NCBI RefSeq assembly: GCF_033958435.1 | Contig: NC_134137.1 | Span: forward strand, 240,172,501-240,236,500 | Direction: 5' to 3' | DNA from: Carettochelys insculpta | Lineage: Eukaryota; Chordata; Testudines; Carettochelyidae | Length of the DNA stretch: 64,000 nt | Shown here: piece by piece, positions 60,601 through 64,000 of the stretch | Layout: the number at the start of each line of letters is the position of its first letter | Numbering within the stretch: position 1 is the stretch's first letter | Translations under genes and position numbers: made by a program | The notes under the pieces: model-generated | Database searches by the model: none | Told to the model about the DNA's origin: nothing | The model's input: the letters and a program-made list of their open reading frames with translations, nothing else

Positions 60601-60626
60601 TCCGTAGAAACCGAGAAATGGTCTAA
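23811..60626 (+). CDS. CD9: CD9 tetraspanin, complete gene (8 coding exons)
   Basis: CD9 is a four-pass membrane protein that organises tetraspanin microdomains with integrins, EWI proteins and others. It acts in adhesion, exosomes, platelets and sperm-egg fusion. Exons 23811-23876, 47855-47957, 52549-52646, 55599-55673, 56744-56836, 57954-58043, 59494-59577 and 60561-60626 join in frame to 224 residues (human 228). Visible: TM1 about residues 12-34, TM2 about 57-77, TM3 about 88-108, large loop about 110-190 with the CCG motif at 148-150 and cysteines 148, 149, 163 and 177, TM4 about 191-215, tail [11 protein letters not shown]. Membrane-proximal cysteines 9, 76, 77, 85, 214 and 215 match known palmitoylation sites. 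All introns start GT and end AG. The small loop lacks an N-X-S/T sequon. It is four residues shorter than human: two in the small loop, two in the large loop. Confidence 0.98.
24661..26439. other. CD9 intron 1, proximal part
   Basis: No exon or clearly classifiable repeat. A poly-T run lies at 26218-26230 and a TTTA-type run near 25323. Possible intronic regulatory sequence, but nothing specific can be shown from one genome. Confidence 0.45.
26440..26570 (+). mobile_element. Possible L2/CR1-like LINE fragment
   Basis: The words GTCTGGATTACTGGAATGC and, 60 bases on, CAACTAGCTCAGACTGCAGC resemble the LDYCNA...QLVQNAAA coding motif of L2-type reverse transcriptases. Short and diverged. Confidence 0.35.
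27115..28260. repeat. GC-rich dispersed repeat, related to 9370-10310
   Basis: GGGGCCAGAGCCTGGGCC- and GCTGGAGCACAGGGCTGGAG-type units recur at 27280-27420. At 28195-28250 GGGTGCCTGGCTCTGGGGAA matches the second array at 10085-10300. The part in between (27560-28190) is unclassified. Likely a degraded non-autonomous element in intron 1. Confidence 0.45.
28261..28908. other. CD9 intron 1, no recognised feature
   Basis: No coding, RNA or repeat signature was recognised between the GC-rich repeat and the MITE at 28912. Confidence 0.45.
28912..29361. mobile_element. Palindromic MITE, TTCGAAAG-rich
   Basis: The 450-bp element starts GGCTACGGCTACACTAC and ends AATGTAGATGCAGCC. A perfect TAA duplication flanks it (28909-28911 and 29362-29364). 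Both arms contain CTTTCGAAAG / CTTTTGAAAG-type words and are partly palindromic. An (AC)n stretch lies at about 29050-29063. It shares ends but little interior with the 2220/35905 family. Confidence 0.85.
29377..29478 (+). repeat. Left copy of a 100-bp inverted duplication
   Basis: Reading ATTAACTCCTATATGGACAC through TTTCACTCACCTGCAATTAC to GGGTGGGAATAAAGTGATA, it matches the reverse complement of 30263-30360 at roughly 85-90% by eye. It probably derives from a DNA element; only this piece is shared. Confidence 0.75.
29503..29735. mobile_element. Probable MITE
   Basis: The left end is GGGCTTGTCTATGCTC. The right end reversed is GGACTGGTCTACATATTAG. These are approximate inverted repeats of the same GTCTAC-type terminus. 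The interior has TTCAGAATAAGAGCATC and a GTGTTGAATAAGTGAGTG motif. Target-site duplication unclear. Confidence 0.45.
30051..30425. mobile_element. MITE of the 2220/35905 family with a replaced centre
   Basis: GGCAGTGTCTACACTAGG at the left and GGTGTAGACGTAGCC at the right, with a perfect TAA duplication (30048-30050 and 30426-30428). The left arm follows the 35905 family up to CCCCTTATTCCTATC (about 30262). The expected mirror arm is then missing; instead the sequence matches, inverted, the block at 29377-29478. Only the outer right end of the element remains. Confidence 0.85.
30263..30360 (-). repeat. Right copy of the 100-bp inverted duplication
   Basis: Reverse complement of 29377-29478. 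It sits inside the MITE at 30051-30425 in place of that element's second arm, which dates its arrival after, or together with, loss of that arm. Confidence 0.75.
30486..30722. mobile_element. PLE terminal inverted dimer
   Basis: Left arm 30486-30573 (AAGTCCTGTGACACCTTCTA to GACCCACTTCGTCCGAT). Right arm 30610-30697 is its reverse complement with about 80% identity by eye. A PLE terminus follows (CAGACTAGCACAGCTACCCC, then TCTGATA). About 37 bases separate the arms. No coding sequence. Confidence 0.75.
30729..31608. other. CD9 intron 1, mostly unclassified
   Basis: No exon. 31545-31590 (GAGGGCTAGACTTGTCGTAC and GGAAGGGACCTTGAGAAGTC) looks like a scrap of CR1 3' end. Confidence 0.4.
31618..31905 (+). 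mobile_element. RTE-like LINE 3' fragment
   Basis: A plus-strand frame (31679-31879) contains [15 protein letters not shown] then [15 protein letters not shown]. This is the same C-terminal motif as the larger minus-strand copy at 6451-6645. The 3' end is GAAGATGATGATG. A perfect 9-bp duplication AGCCAGCTT (31609-31617 and 31906-31914) bounds it. Truncated at 5'; not functional. Confidence 0.9.
32278..32619. mobile_element. Palindromic MITE, 342 bp
   Basis: It starts GGCCATTTCTACAAAGG and ends CTGTGTAGAAACAGCC with a perfect CTG duplication (32275-32277 and 32620-32622). Arms share CACTTTCTCCAAAAGTGGCA / GCCACTTTCGGAGAAAGTG, CGAAATATGCTAATGAGGCA and TATGGTCACGTGATTTGG. Non-coding. A different interior from the 35905 family but the same kind of ends. 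Confidence 0.85.
32623..34364. other. CD9 intron 1, with a possible hAT fragment
   Basis: 33715-33990 (GCGTGCCTGCAGGCTCAGTG, TGTGGCCCTCAAGACATTGG) resembles an hAT-derived repeat; a similar texture appears at 47125-47300. The rest shows no feature. ORFs here are short and unsupported. Confidence 0.35.
34365..34475 (-). mobile_element. MIR-type SINE fragment
   Basis: Contains TTATTACAGTGGCACCAAC, then ACATAGTAAGGGACAGTCTC and CTTCAGTCTAAATAG. This is the same block as at 61225-61350, a common amniote MIR/CORE-SINE-like repeat. Confidence 0.65.
34476..35901. other. CD9 intron 1, unclassified
   Basis: 34560-34655 has GTAGACAGAGC / TCTGTCGGTGTAACTAAC words of a decayed MITE arm. A poly-C run of about 12 lies at 35756-35767. 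No exon; ORF 35043-35471 minus has no family signature. Confidence 0.4.
35905..36340. mobile_element. Palindromic MITE, best-preserved copy
   Basis: The 436-bp element starts GGCCATGTCTACACTAGC and ends GCTAGTGTAGACGTAGCC, with a perfect TAG duplication (35902-35904 and 36341-36343). The two arms of about 218 bases are reverse complements at roughly 90% by eye and turn at TTCCCATGAGCTTATGGGAA (about 36112-36131). CpGs are largely retained, so it is the youngest-looking member. The ORFs 35909-36121 and 36124-36309 are the two arms read in mirror image; they encode nearly the same peptide and are not genes. Confidence 0.9.
36344..36789. other. CD9 intron 1, unclassified
   Basis: No exon or classified repeat between the MITE and the CR1 copy. 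Confidence 0.4.
36790..37447 (+). mobile_element. CR1 LINE with internal deletion
   Basis: The plus strand encodes [20 protein letters not shown] and onward to [10 protein letters not shown] (36813-36970). It then jumps directly to [17 protein letters not shown] and [15 protein letters not shown] (36990-37160). Most of the reverse transcriptase palm between them is missing. The 3' UTR has GGGCTGGACTAGATGACCTC and ends GTGTGATTCTGTGA, the CR1 tail. Confidence 0.9.
37448..38447. other. CD9 intron 1, unclassified
   Basis: GGGTTGCCAACTTTTCCAAC (38040) and its mirror GGGAAAGTTGGCAACCCT (38090-38107) form a short inverted repeat, possibly a small MITE. No exon. Confidence 0.4.
38458..38593 (-). 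mobile_element. PLE 3'-terminal insertion
   Basis: Sequence TCGGAGGGGTAGCCATGTTC to CGCTTCATCAGATGCTGGTC, near-identical to the 3' end of the PLE at 41616. Flanked by CTGTTGAGAGG (38448-38457... overlapping the edge by a base) and CTGTTAAGAGG (38594-38604), an 11-bp duplication with one mismatch. Severely 5'-truncated, non-coding. Confidence 0.85.
38605..41603. other. CD9 intron 1, unclassified
   Basis: Nothing coding. A poly-T run lies at 39820-39834. Sequences near 39060-39440 and 40740-41020 are GC-richer with longer ORFs on both strands, but show no protein motif. GGTTGCCA-type words near 39230 and 39737 hint at small DNA elements. Confidence 0.4.
41616..42910 (-). mobile_element. Penelope-like element, 5'-truncated, with GIY-YIG domain
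   Basis: On the minus strand, coding sequence runs from the end of the reverse transcriptase ([20 protein letters not shown], then [20 protein letters not shown], about 42880-42720, one stop) through a linker (42619-42300) to the zinc-binding [14 protein letters not shown] motif and the GIY-YIG nuclease ([20 protein letters not shown] then RINAHK). A frameshift near 42100 moves the C-terminus to another frame (42105-41818). The 3' end at 41616-41755 is the block found alone at 38458 and 53914. A perfect 12-bp duplication CAGACCATAATG (41604-41615 and 42911-42922) marks the insertion. Function: target-primed retrotransposition; dead here. Confidence 0.93.
42923..44179. other. CD9 intron 1, unclassified
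   Basis: No exon or classified repeat. Poly-A of about 14 near 43187-43201. Confidence 0.4.
44182..45055. mobile_element. Tigger/pogo-like non-autonomous element with internal minisatellite
   Basis: Left end CAGTAGACCCTTGAGTTATG. Right end reversed CAGTAAGGTCTTAGACTATG. TA flanks both sides (44180-44181 and 45056-45057), as in Tc1/mariner/pogo insertions. The centre (about 44290-44950) is a G-rich array of GGTTGAACCAGGGCC- and GGTGAGCCAGAGCCAGG-like units of roughly 40-60 bp, with a GT run followed by a G run at 44550-44580. Long ORFs across it are artefacts. Confidence 0.75.
45058..46115. other. CD9 intron 1, unclassified
   Basis: 45190-45305 (GCATCTATACTAGGGGTTTA to GTGTAGACCAGGCC) looks like a decayed MITE. 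The rest shows nothing. Overlapping ORFs at 45495-45984 on both strands have no motif. Confidence 0.4.
46116..46494. mobile_element. hAT-like MITE
   Basis: Ends TAGGGATGTAAAATCCTG and GTTAACATCCCTCA are approximate inverted repeats of an (C/T)AGGGATGTTAA terminus. Flanks GGCTTTCAA and TTTTCAAGG are similar but do not give a clean 8-bp duplication. GC-rich interior without coding meaning. Confidence 0.55.
46578..46960. mobile_element. Tigger/pogo-like MITE
   Basis: Left end CAGCAAACCCTCCATTTAAC. Right end reversed CAGTAAACCCTCGAAATAGC. TA at each edge (46576-46577 and 46961-46962). 383 bp. The interior is not coding. Confidence 0.8.
46963..47854. other. CD9 intron 1, distal part
   Basis: 47125-47300 resembles a decayed hAT repeat (GGCCTGCAGGCCCCATGGGG). 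The polypyrimidine tract CTTCCCTTTTTTTATTCTTACAG leads into exon 2 at 47855. Confidence 0.5.
47855..47957 (+). CDS. CD9: CD9 coding exon 2
   Basis: Residues 23-56 plus one base: the rest of TM1 and the small extracellular loop ([20 protein letters not shown] and onward to NNANFYT). Acceptor TTCTTACAG, donor ACTG|GTAAGC, phase 1. The loop lacks the N-X-S/T glycosylation site known in mammals and is two residues shorter. Confidence 0.97.
48100..48660. mobile_element. hAT-like element interior
   Basis: G-rich GGGGTGGGGAGCAGGG / GGAGTTTGGGTGAAG stretch, then TCCCATTGGTTGGTTTCTG and CAGCCAATGGGA, then CATGGGCCATATTTTGCC. Same order as in the 21782-22560 element; ends are not resolved. Confidence 0.5.
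48661..49844. other. CD9 intron 2, unclassified
   Basis: No exon or clear repeat. ORF 49543-49836 minus has no motif. Confidence 0.4.
49845..50475 (+). mobile_element. CR1/L3-type LINE 3' region, interrupted
   Basis: 49845-49914 (GAGAGGGCTCAGAGATGAGT and so on) and 50205-50475 (GAGATTCAAAGAGCTGAGTC TATTTAGC..., AGAGTGGAAATAAGGTGTAA) are consecutive parts of one CR1 3' segment. They are separated by the insert at 49915-50204. Non-functional. Confidence 0.7.
49915..50204. mobile_element. DNA-transposon insert within the CR1 copy
   Basis: CR1 similarity stops after CCTTGTAG (49907-49914) and resumes after TTTTGTAG (to 50204), a partial 8-bp duplication. The insert carries AAAGTCACAGGCAGGTCGTG and GGTCATGGGCTTCC. 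Probably hAT-derived; its ends are decayed. Confidence 0.5.
51292..51860. mobile_element. PLE inverted dimer, interrupted by a MITE
   Basis: Left arm 51292-51371 (AAAAAAAGCAGTCCTGTAGC to GACAGACCCACTTC). Right arm 51391-51469 is its reverse complement at roughly 85% by eye. The PLE terminus GATACAGACTAACATGGCTA appears only after 51815, because a MITE sits between. About 20 bases separate the arms. Non-coding. Confidence 0.8.
51471..51815. mobile_element. Palindromic MITE nested in a PLE
   Basis: It starts CTATGGTTACACTGACGTG and ends CGCGTAACCATAGCC. Arms share ATTTGCATA-type words, GTGTAAATGTGGTTCTGCTG and CCTCTTATGCCTAATTTTTT versus their complements. PLE sequence (CTTTTTGT then TTTTGTGAAGATACAGAC) resumes on the right. 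The flanking duplication falls in a T-rich run and is not exact. Confidence 0.8.
52549..52646 (+). CDS. CD9: CD9 coding exon 3
   Basis: Completes Gly57 and encodes residues 58-89: TM2 and the intracellular turn, [20 protein letters not shown] then [12 protein letters not shown]. Cysteines 76, 77 and 85 match family palmitoylation sites. Acceptor ATCCCCAG, donor TTG|GTAAGT, phase 0 at the end. Confidence 0.98.
53258..53656. mobile_element. Palindromic MITE, 399 bp
   Basis: Starts GGGCTTGTCTACACTTGCC and ends GGCAAGTGTAGACCCAGCC, with CAT on each side (53255-53257 and 53657-53659). The centre turns at CCTCAAAATTTTGAGG (53477-53492), a perfect 16-base palindrome. Arms share AGCACTTCATT and CCCCACGGCAACTT / AAGTTGCTGTGGGGG. 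Confidence 0.85.
53914..54052 (-). mobile_element. PLE 3'-terminal insertion
   Basis: ATTGGAGGGGTAGGCGTGTT to TCATCAGATGCTGATCATGG, near-identical to the 3' block at 41616 and 38458. A perfect 12-bp duplication GACTTCTTTTAT flanks it (53902-53913 and 54053-54064). Non-coding. Confidence 0.92.
54065..55598. other. CD9 intron 3, distal part
   Basis: 54200-54560 has GTAGGCCAGCC / GACTAGGTCTACAATAT words of old MITE arms. A run of 25 C lies at 54820-54844. A T/C-rich tract leads into exon 4. No other feature. Confidence 0.4.
54820..54844. repeat. Poly-C run of 25
   Basis: Uninterrupted cytosines, preceded by another CCCCCCC block. Prone to polymerase slippage, so length may be inexact. Confidence 0.9.
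55599..55673 (+). CDS. CD9: CD9 coding exon 4
   Basis: Residues 90-114, [20 protein letters not shown] then ANKDM: most of TM3 and the start of the large extracellular loop. Acceptor TCTCCTAG, donor ATG|GTAGGT, phase 0. Same 25-codon length as in human. Confidence 0.98.
56744..56836 (+). CDS. CD9: CD9 coding exon 5
   Basis: Residues 115-145, beginning [20 protein letters not shown]: helices A and B of the large loop. 31 codons against 33 in human; the shortening falls in the linker after the first helix. Acceptor TTTTTGTAG, donor GCA|GTAAGT. Confidence 0.97.
57954..58043 (+). CDS. CD9: CD9 coding exon 6
   Basis: Residues 146-175, [20 protein letters not shown] and onward to ESLAVQ. Contains the tetraspanin CCG signature (148-150) and Cys163, which pairs in the large-loop disulphides. 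This is the variable region that sets partner binding. Acceptor CTCTTGTAG, donor CAG|GTAGCT. Confidence 0.98.
59494..59577 (+). CDS. CD9: CD9 coding exon 7
   Basis: Residues 176-203, [20 protein letters not shown] then GIGIAVVM: the last large-loop cysteine (177), the closing helix and the start of TM4. Acceptor CCTTTTCAG, donor ATG|GTAAGT, phase 0. Confidence 0.98.
60561..60626 (+). CDS. CD9: CD9 coding exon 8 and stop
   Basis: Residues 204-224, [20 protein letters not shown] then V and TAA: the end of TM4 and the short cytosolic tail. Cysteines 214-215 match palmitoylation sites. This tail is essentially identical to mammalian CD9. Confidence 0.98.
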   Translation: MFGMIFSMILCCAIRRNREMV

Positions 60627-60955
60627 GGGATCAAACAGAGAAGATCTCTGCATTCTAGAAATGCCTGTCATTAACTTTAGCATTATTAAAGCATTTCTAA
60701 AATTATATATTTGTTACCTTTTTTTAATGCTTTATTTGGTATTGATGTTTTACTTATTGCTTTTTATGTTTACAAAGTTTTAAAAAAATCCAAAGAAACT
60801 ATATTTGTTAGACTAAAGTCAAAGATATTGTACATAAAACAATTTGTCTTTTAAATGGCTGTCTGTTTTCTTGAAACTTATCATAATCGGGATGTAATTT
60901 ATGTTGGAGGAAATTTGATACTTAATAAAGATTAAGACCTTAAATGTGGAGTGAT
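60627..60955 (+). terminator. CD9: CD9 3' UTR and poly(A) signal
   Basis: AT-rich 3' UTR of about 320 nt. A canonical AATAAA lies at 60924-60929; cleavage about 15-25 bases later would end the transcript near 60945-60955. An ATTAAA at 60685 could serve as an earlier weak site. Confidence 0.8.
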
Positions 60956-61224
60956 TAGGTTTGTAATCTTTTACACATGCATATTCCCTCCGTTAAACCA
61001 TGTTATCGACAGTCTGTGCGCAGAAAGGACTCTGGGTTTGAAGAAATCTGCAGCCCATCCCTTTGCCCTCATCTGTTTCTTGGTGAGGAGTAGGAGGAGA
61101 AGCACTGGCAGTGCGACATAATCTGACCTATTAGATATTATTGTCTTGTTATATATGCTATGCTTATGTTACCCATTTCATGTTAGCTGAACTGAAAGAA
61201 GGCACTTAAAATTGTCTCAAGGAC

Positions 61225-61350
61225 TCCTCTGGGTGGAACCCAGCACTATTTATATTACAGTGCCAAGGTCACGGGCCAGGACCCCGGTGTGCTCGGTGCT
61301 GTACAAACACAGAACAAAAGACAGCCTTTGTCCTAAAGAACTTCTAATCT
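61225..61350 (-). mobile_element. MIR-type SINE fragment
   Basis: GGAACCCAGCACTATTTATA, then GGTGCTGTACAAACACAGAA and AAGAACTTCTAATC. Same family block as 34365-34475. Confidence 0.7.
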
Positions 61351-61537
61351 TTTCCACTTCTGAGCCCAGAGGTGGATTTGGCACAAGTGAAAATACTTTT
61401 TTTAATATCTGAAGTTCAAAGCACAAAATCCTATTTGGCAAACAGTTCTCTGTGTGATGTCTGGTGTTTGTTTGTTTGTTTTTATTTGTTCATTTGTGTG
61501 CGTGTGTTGCTTTTTACCTCACGTGTCAACAGTGAGG

Positions 61538-63397
61538 CTTTTTCAAAGTCTATAAAGGTTATGTACAGGGGCGAGTTCCACTCGAACAACTGTTCTATGA
61601 TCACTCTCTGAGGTTTGATCAGTACAGGATCTCTCGCTTCAGAAGCCGGGTTGTTCTTCCCTGAGCTGTCTATTGATTTTCCATCTTCATTCTCTACAAG
61701 AGAATCCTATTGAACACTTTTCCTGGAATAGACAGTAACATGATGCCCCTCCAGTTCTCGCATTCCTACAGGTTGTCTGTCTTTGGAAGCTTGATAAGGT
61801 AGTCCATGTTTTCAATCTTGCAGGATCTCTTCAGTGTCCCGAATTTTCCCAAATAGATCATACATCATCTTGACTGATGTCTCACTACCTGCCTTGATTG
61901 CTTCTGTGGGGATGTTGTCTGGATCAGGTGCTTTTTCCCTTTTCAGATTGGCAATGGCTTTTCTGATTTCGTCTTTTGTAGGTCCACTGCTGTTAATTTG
62001 CAGCAGTATCTTTGCAGGTGGTAACTCAAGGTTCCATGTGGGCAGGGCAGTTCAGTAGCTCTTCAAAGTGTTCCTTCCATCTACTGAGCTGCTCATTTGG
62101 GTTTGTTATCACACACCCCTCCTTATCCTGTATGCCATGACCCACCTATCTTCCATGTGATGCAATAGAGCTCTTTCATGTTTCTCTGTCCTGCAGCTTG
62201 TTCAGCTTGTTCAAGGTTTTCCACAAAGTTCTTCATGTTCTGTTTTATAGCCTTTTTAACTTCTTTGTTGGCTTCTGAATACAGTCTCTGAGCTTCCACC
62301 TTGGCTGCTCTTGTTTTGCTGTTGTTGACTGCTGCTTTTCTGTCCTTTTCATTCCTTCACTTTTCTCAGAGTTTCTGCTCTGATCCATTCTTGGTGACAC
62401 CTTGTCCTCTTCCCCACGCTTTTATCCTGGGTTTCTTTCCAGATTGTTGTTGTTCACAATGATGTCTTGACAGAATCCTTCAGCATACAGTCGGGAGTGC
62501 GACAAGGGTGCCTATTGTCACCTTTCCTGTTCTTGATCACAATGGACTGGATTATGAACAGGACAACAGATGACTATCAATGAGGCATTCAGTGGACGCT
62601 TTTGAAACAACTAAAGGATATTGTTTTTGCTGATCATGTCGCTCTCCTTTCACAGCAACATGAAAACATGGAAGAAAAGATCATAACACTAGACAAAAAG
62701 TGCCTCAGTGACTGGACTGAACATTAACAAGGGAAAGACAATGAGGATCAACCAGTCCAACAACACCACCATCACTCTGTGAGGGTCTGCCCTGGAAGAT
62801 GTGGAGCAGCTCACCTACTTGGGGAGCATTATGGACAGAGGTGGAGGAACAGATAAGGATATCTTTGCCAGGATAGGGAAAGCAACAGCTGCATTCAAGA
62901 CTCTCCATCCCATATGAAGTTCACAAATTATATCTGCGAAGACAAAACTGCGGATCTTCAACACAAATGTGAAGAGTGCTCTTGTATGGATGCGAGACAT
63001 AGTGTACTGAAAGGTCTTCATATCACAAGCTACAGACATTCATAAACAGATGCCTGAGTTACATCCTTCACATCAAATGACAAGACTTCATCACAAATGA
63101 GCTTTGGAACAGCGCAGGACAAGAACCAGTTGACACTGAAAACGAGGAGAAAGTGGAGATGGCTAGGCTACATTCTCAGAAAACCATCATCCAGCCTAAT
63201 CCGTCAAACTCTCATATGGATCCTGCAAGGAAAATGCAAAAGAGGAAGACCTCGGACAATGTGGAGAAGGTCTACTGAAATTGAAGGACCACAAATGGGG
63301 TGCTCCTGGAGCCAGCTAGAAGCTGATCCCAAGACAGGGTGAAGTGGAGGAGACTTGTAGATGACCTGTGCTCCACACGAAGTACAAGGGTTAAGTT
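61538..63397. mobile_element. Non-LTR LINE with 5' inversion (twin-priming product)
   Basis: The segment 61538 to about 62440 is coding on the minus strand: basic linker (KSSSQQQQNKSS-like, 62340), then EIRKAIANLKREKAPDPDNI (about 61975-61915), NWRGIMLLS-like, then EWNSPLYITFIDFEKA ending exactly at 61538. From about 62441 the rest of the same LINE is on the plus strand: LTESFSIQSGVRQGCLLSPF (about 62465-62530), a VFADHVALL motif (catalytic DD pair mutated), then RRKWRWLGYILRKPSSSLIR and GKCKRGRPRTMWRRS (63097-63342). A 10-bp duplication AACAGTGAGG flanks it (61528-61537 and 63398-63407). Stops and frameshifts show it is dead. Probably RTE-like; a different family from 6441-8780. Confidence 0.9.
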
Positions 63398-63407
63398 AAC
63401 AGTGAGG

Positions 63408-64000
63408 TCACAAATTCAATAATTCACTTACAAAAGTAGCTGGCATCTGTCACAAAATTAGCATTACTCATGGTAGCAACTACTGTGTTCACTTGTGTGA
63501 GAGAGAGAGAGAATTACAAGGCATGAGTTTAACAAGATTCTGCTGTAAAAGGCAAGAAAGTATTTTAAGGCAGTGTTATAGGGTTGCCAGGTTTGGTTGG
63601 ACCTTTTCCTGGAGGCTTCATCACATGACTGATTAATCTTTAATTCCTACAGACTCCAGAACAATACAGAAGGGTTGCCAACTGTAGAAAGGATCAGAGC
63701 TTAAAAGCAAAAATGCTCACATAAAAAGTTGGCTTCCCCCACTATTGCCAACTCTGCTATATGACCCATGCAGTGCTTAAAATGTACACTGAGGAAAAAG
63801 CAAGCATTTTAAACTAGGAAATGACAAGTGAAGGTTGAACGTTCGGCCTTAACTGCTGACCCTTTGTGCATACGTATGTAAAGTGCAGCCTTTCATTAAT
63901 CTATTGTTTCTCAAGTACATTAACATTGTACACATTCCTTTAAAGTCACTAGCATTTTTAAGGGCGTCAGGAAAAGATTCTGCTGTATCCGTGAGATACT
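63408..64000. other. Downstream intergenic sequence
   Basis: A (GA)n run lies near 63499-63513. GGGTTGCCAGGTTTGG and GGGTTGCCAACTGTAG (63582, 63673) are reminiscent of the small inverted repeat at 38040. No gene seen. Confidence 0.4.

Noticed and set aside
60956..64000. Search for PLEKHG6 or other downstream neighbour
   Set aside because: Only a SINE and a LINE were recognised.
1..64000. CRISPR arrays, bacterial operons, tRNA or rRNA genes
   Set aside because: None seen. The tandem repeats are minisatellite-like without unique spacers, and the gene structure is intronic and vertebrate.

Overview
This window is vertebrate nuclear DNA holding one recognisable protein-coding gene, the tetraspanin CD9, in a region otherwise dominated by transposable elements. 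It looks sauropsid, most likely a turtle. The reasons are the mix of CR1 LINEs, MIR-type SINEs, RTE-like LINEs, many Penelope-like element (PLE) ends, and many palindromic MITEs whose ends read like GTCTACAC. A crocodilian or other reptile is not excluded. The species call is inference from repeat content and the CD9 sequence, not a database match.

Layout. Bases 1-23.4 kb are gene-free upstream sequence: MITEs, an RTE-like LINE on the minus strand (6.4-8.8 kb), GC-rich tandem repeats (9.4-10.3 kb), an hAT element carrying a 60-bp PLE fragment (12.1-12.5 kb), a CR1 split by a PLE (12.7-14.6 kb), a decayed hAT/ZMYM-like transposase fragment (16.2-16.9 kb), a 682-bp CpG-rich MITE (17.9-18.6 kb) and another hAT element (21.8-22.6 kb). 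A CpG island at about 23.4-24.7 kb carries the CD9 promoter and exon 1.

CD9 runs on the plus strand from the ATG at 23811 to the TAA at 60624-60626. Its eight coding exons have consensus GT/AG junctions and join in frame to 224 residues (human CD9 has 228). The first intron is about 24 kb and packed with repeats: MITEs, PLEs, a CR1, two Tigger-like elements and MIR. Introns 2 and 3 hold more, including a MITE nested inside a PLE hairpin. Introns 4-7 are short and mostly free of recognisable repeats. A poly(A) signal lies at 60924.

Downstream of CD9 (61.2-64 kb) lie a MIR-type SINE and a LINE copy whose 5' half is inverted between 10-bp target-site duplications, the signature of twin priming. 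No exons of the genes that flank CD9 in mammals (VWF, PLEKHG6) could be recognised.

I found no unmistakably new biological system. The most rewarding material is transposon biology: nested insertions whose target-site duplications can be read exactly, PLE terminal architecture including inverted dimers and a 60-bp solo end, a MITE superfamily with shared termini and 3-bp duplications, and one clean twin-priming product. In CD9 itself the usual N-glycosylation sequon of the small extracellular loop is missing.
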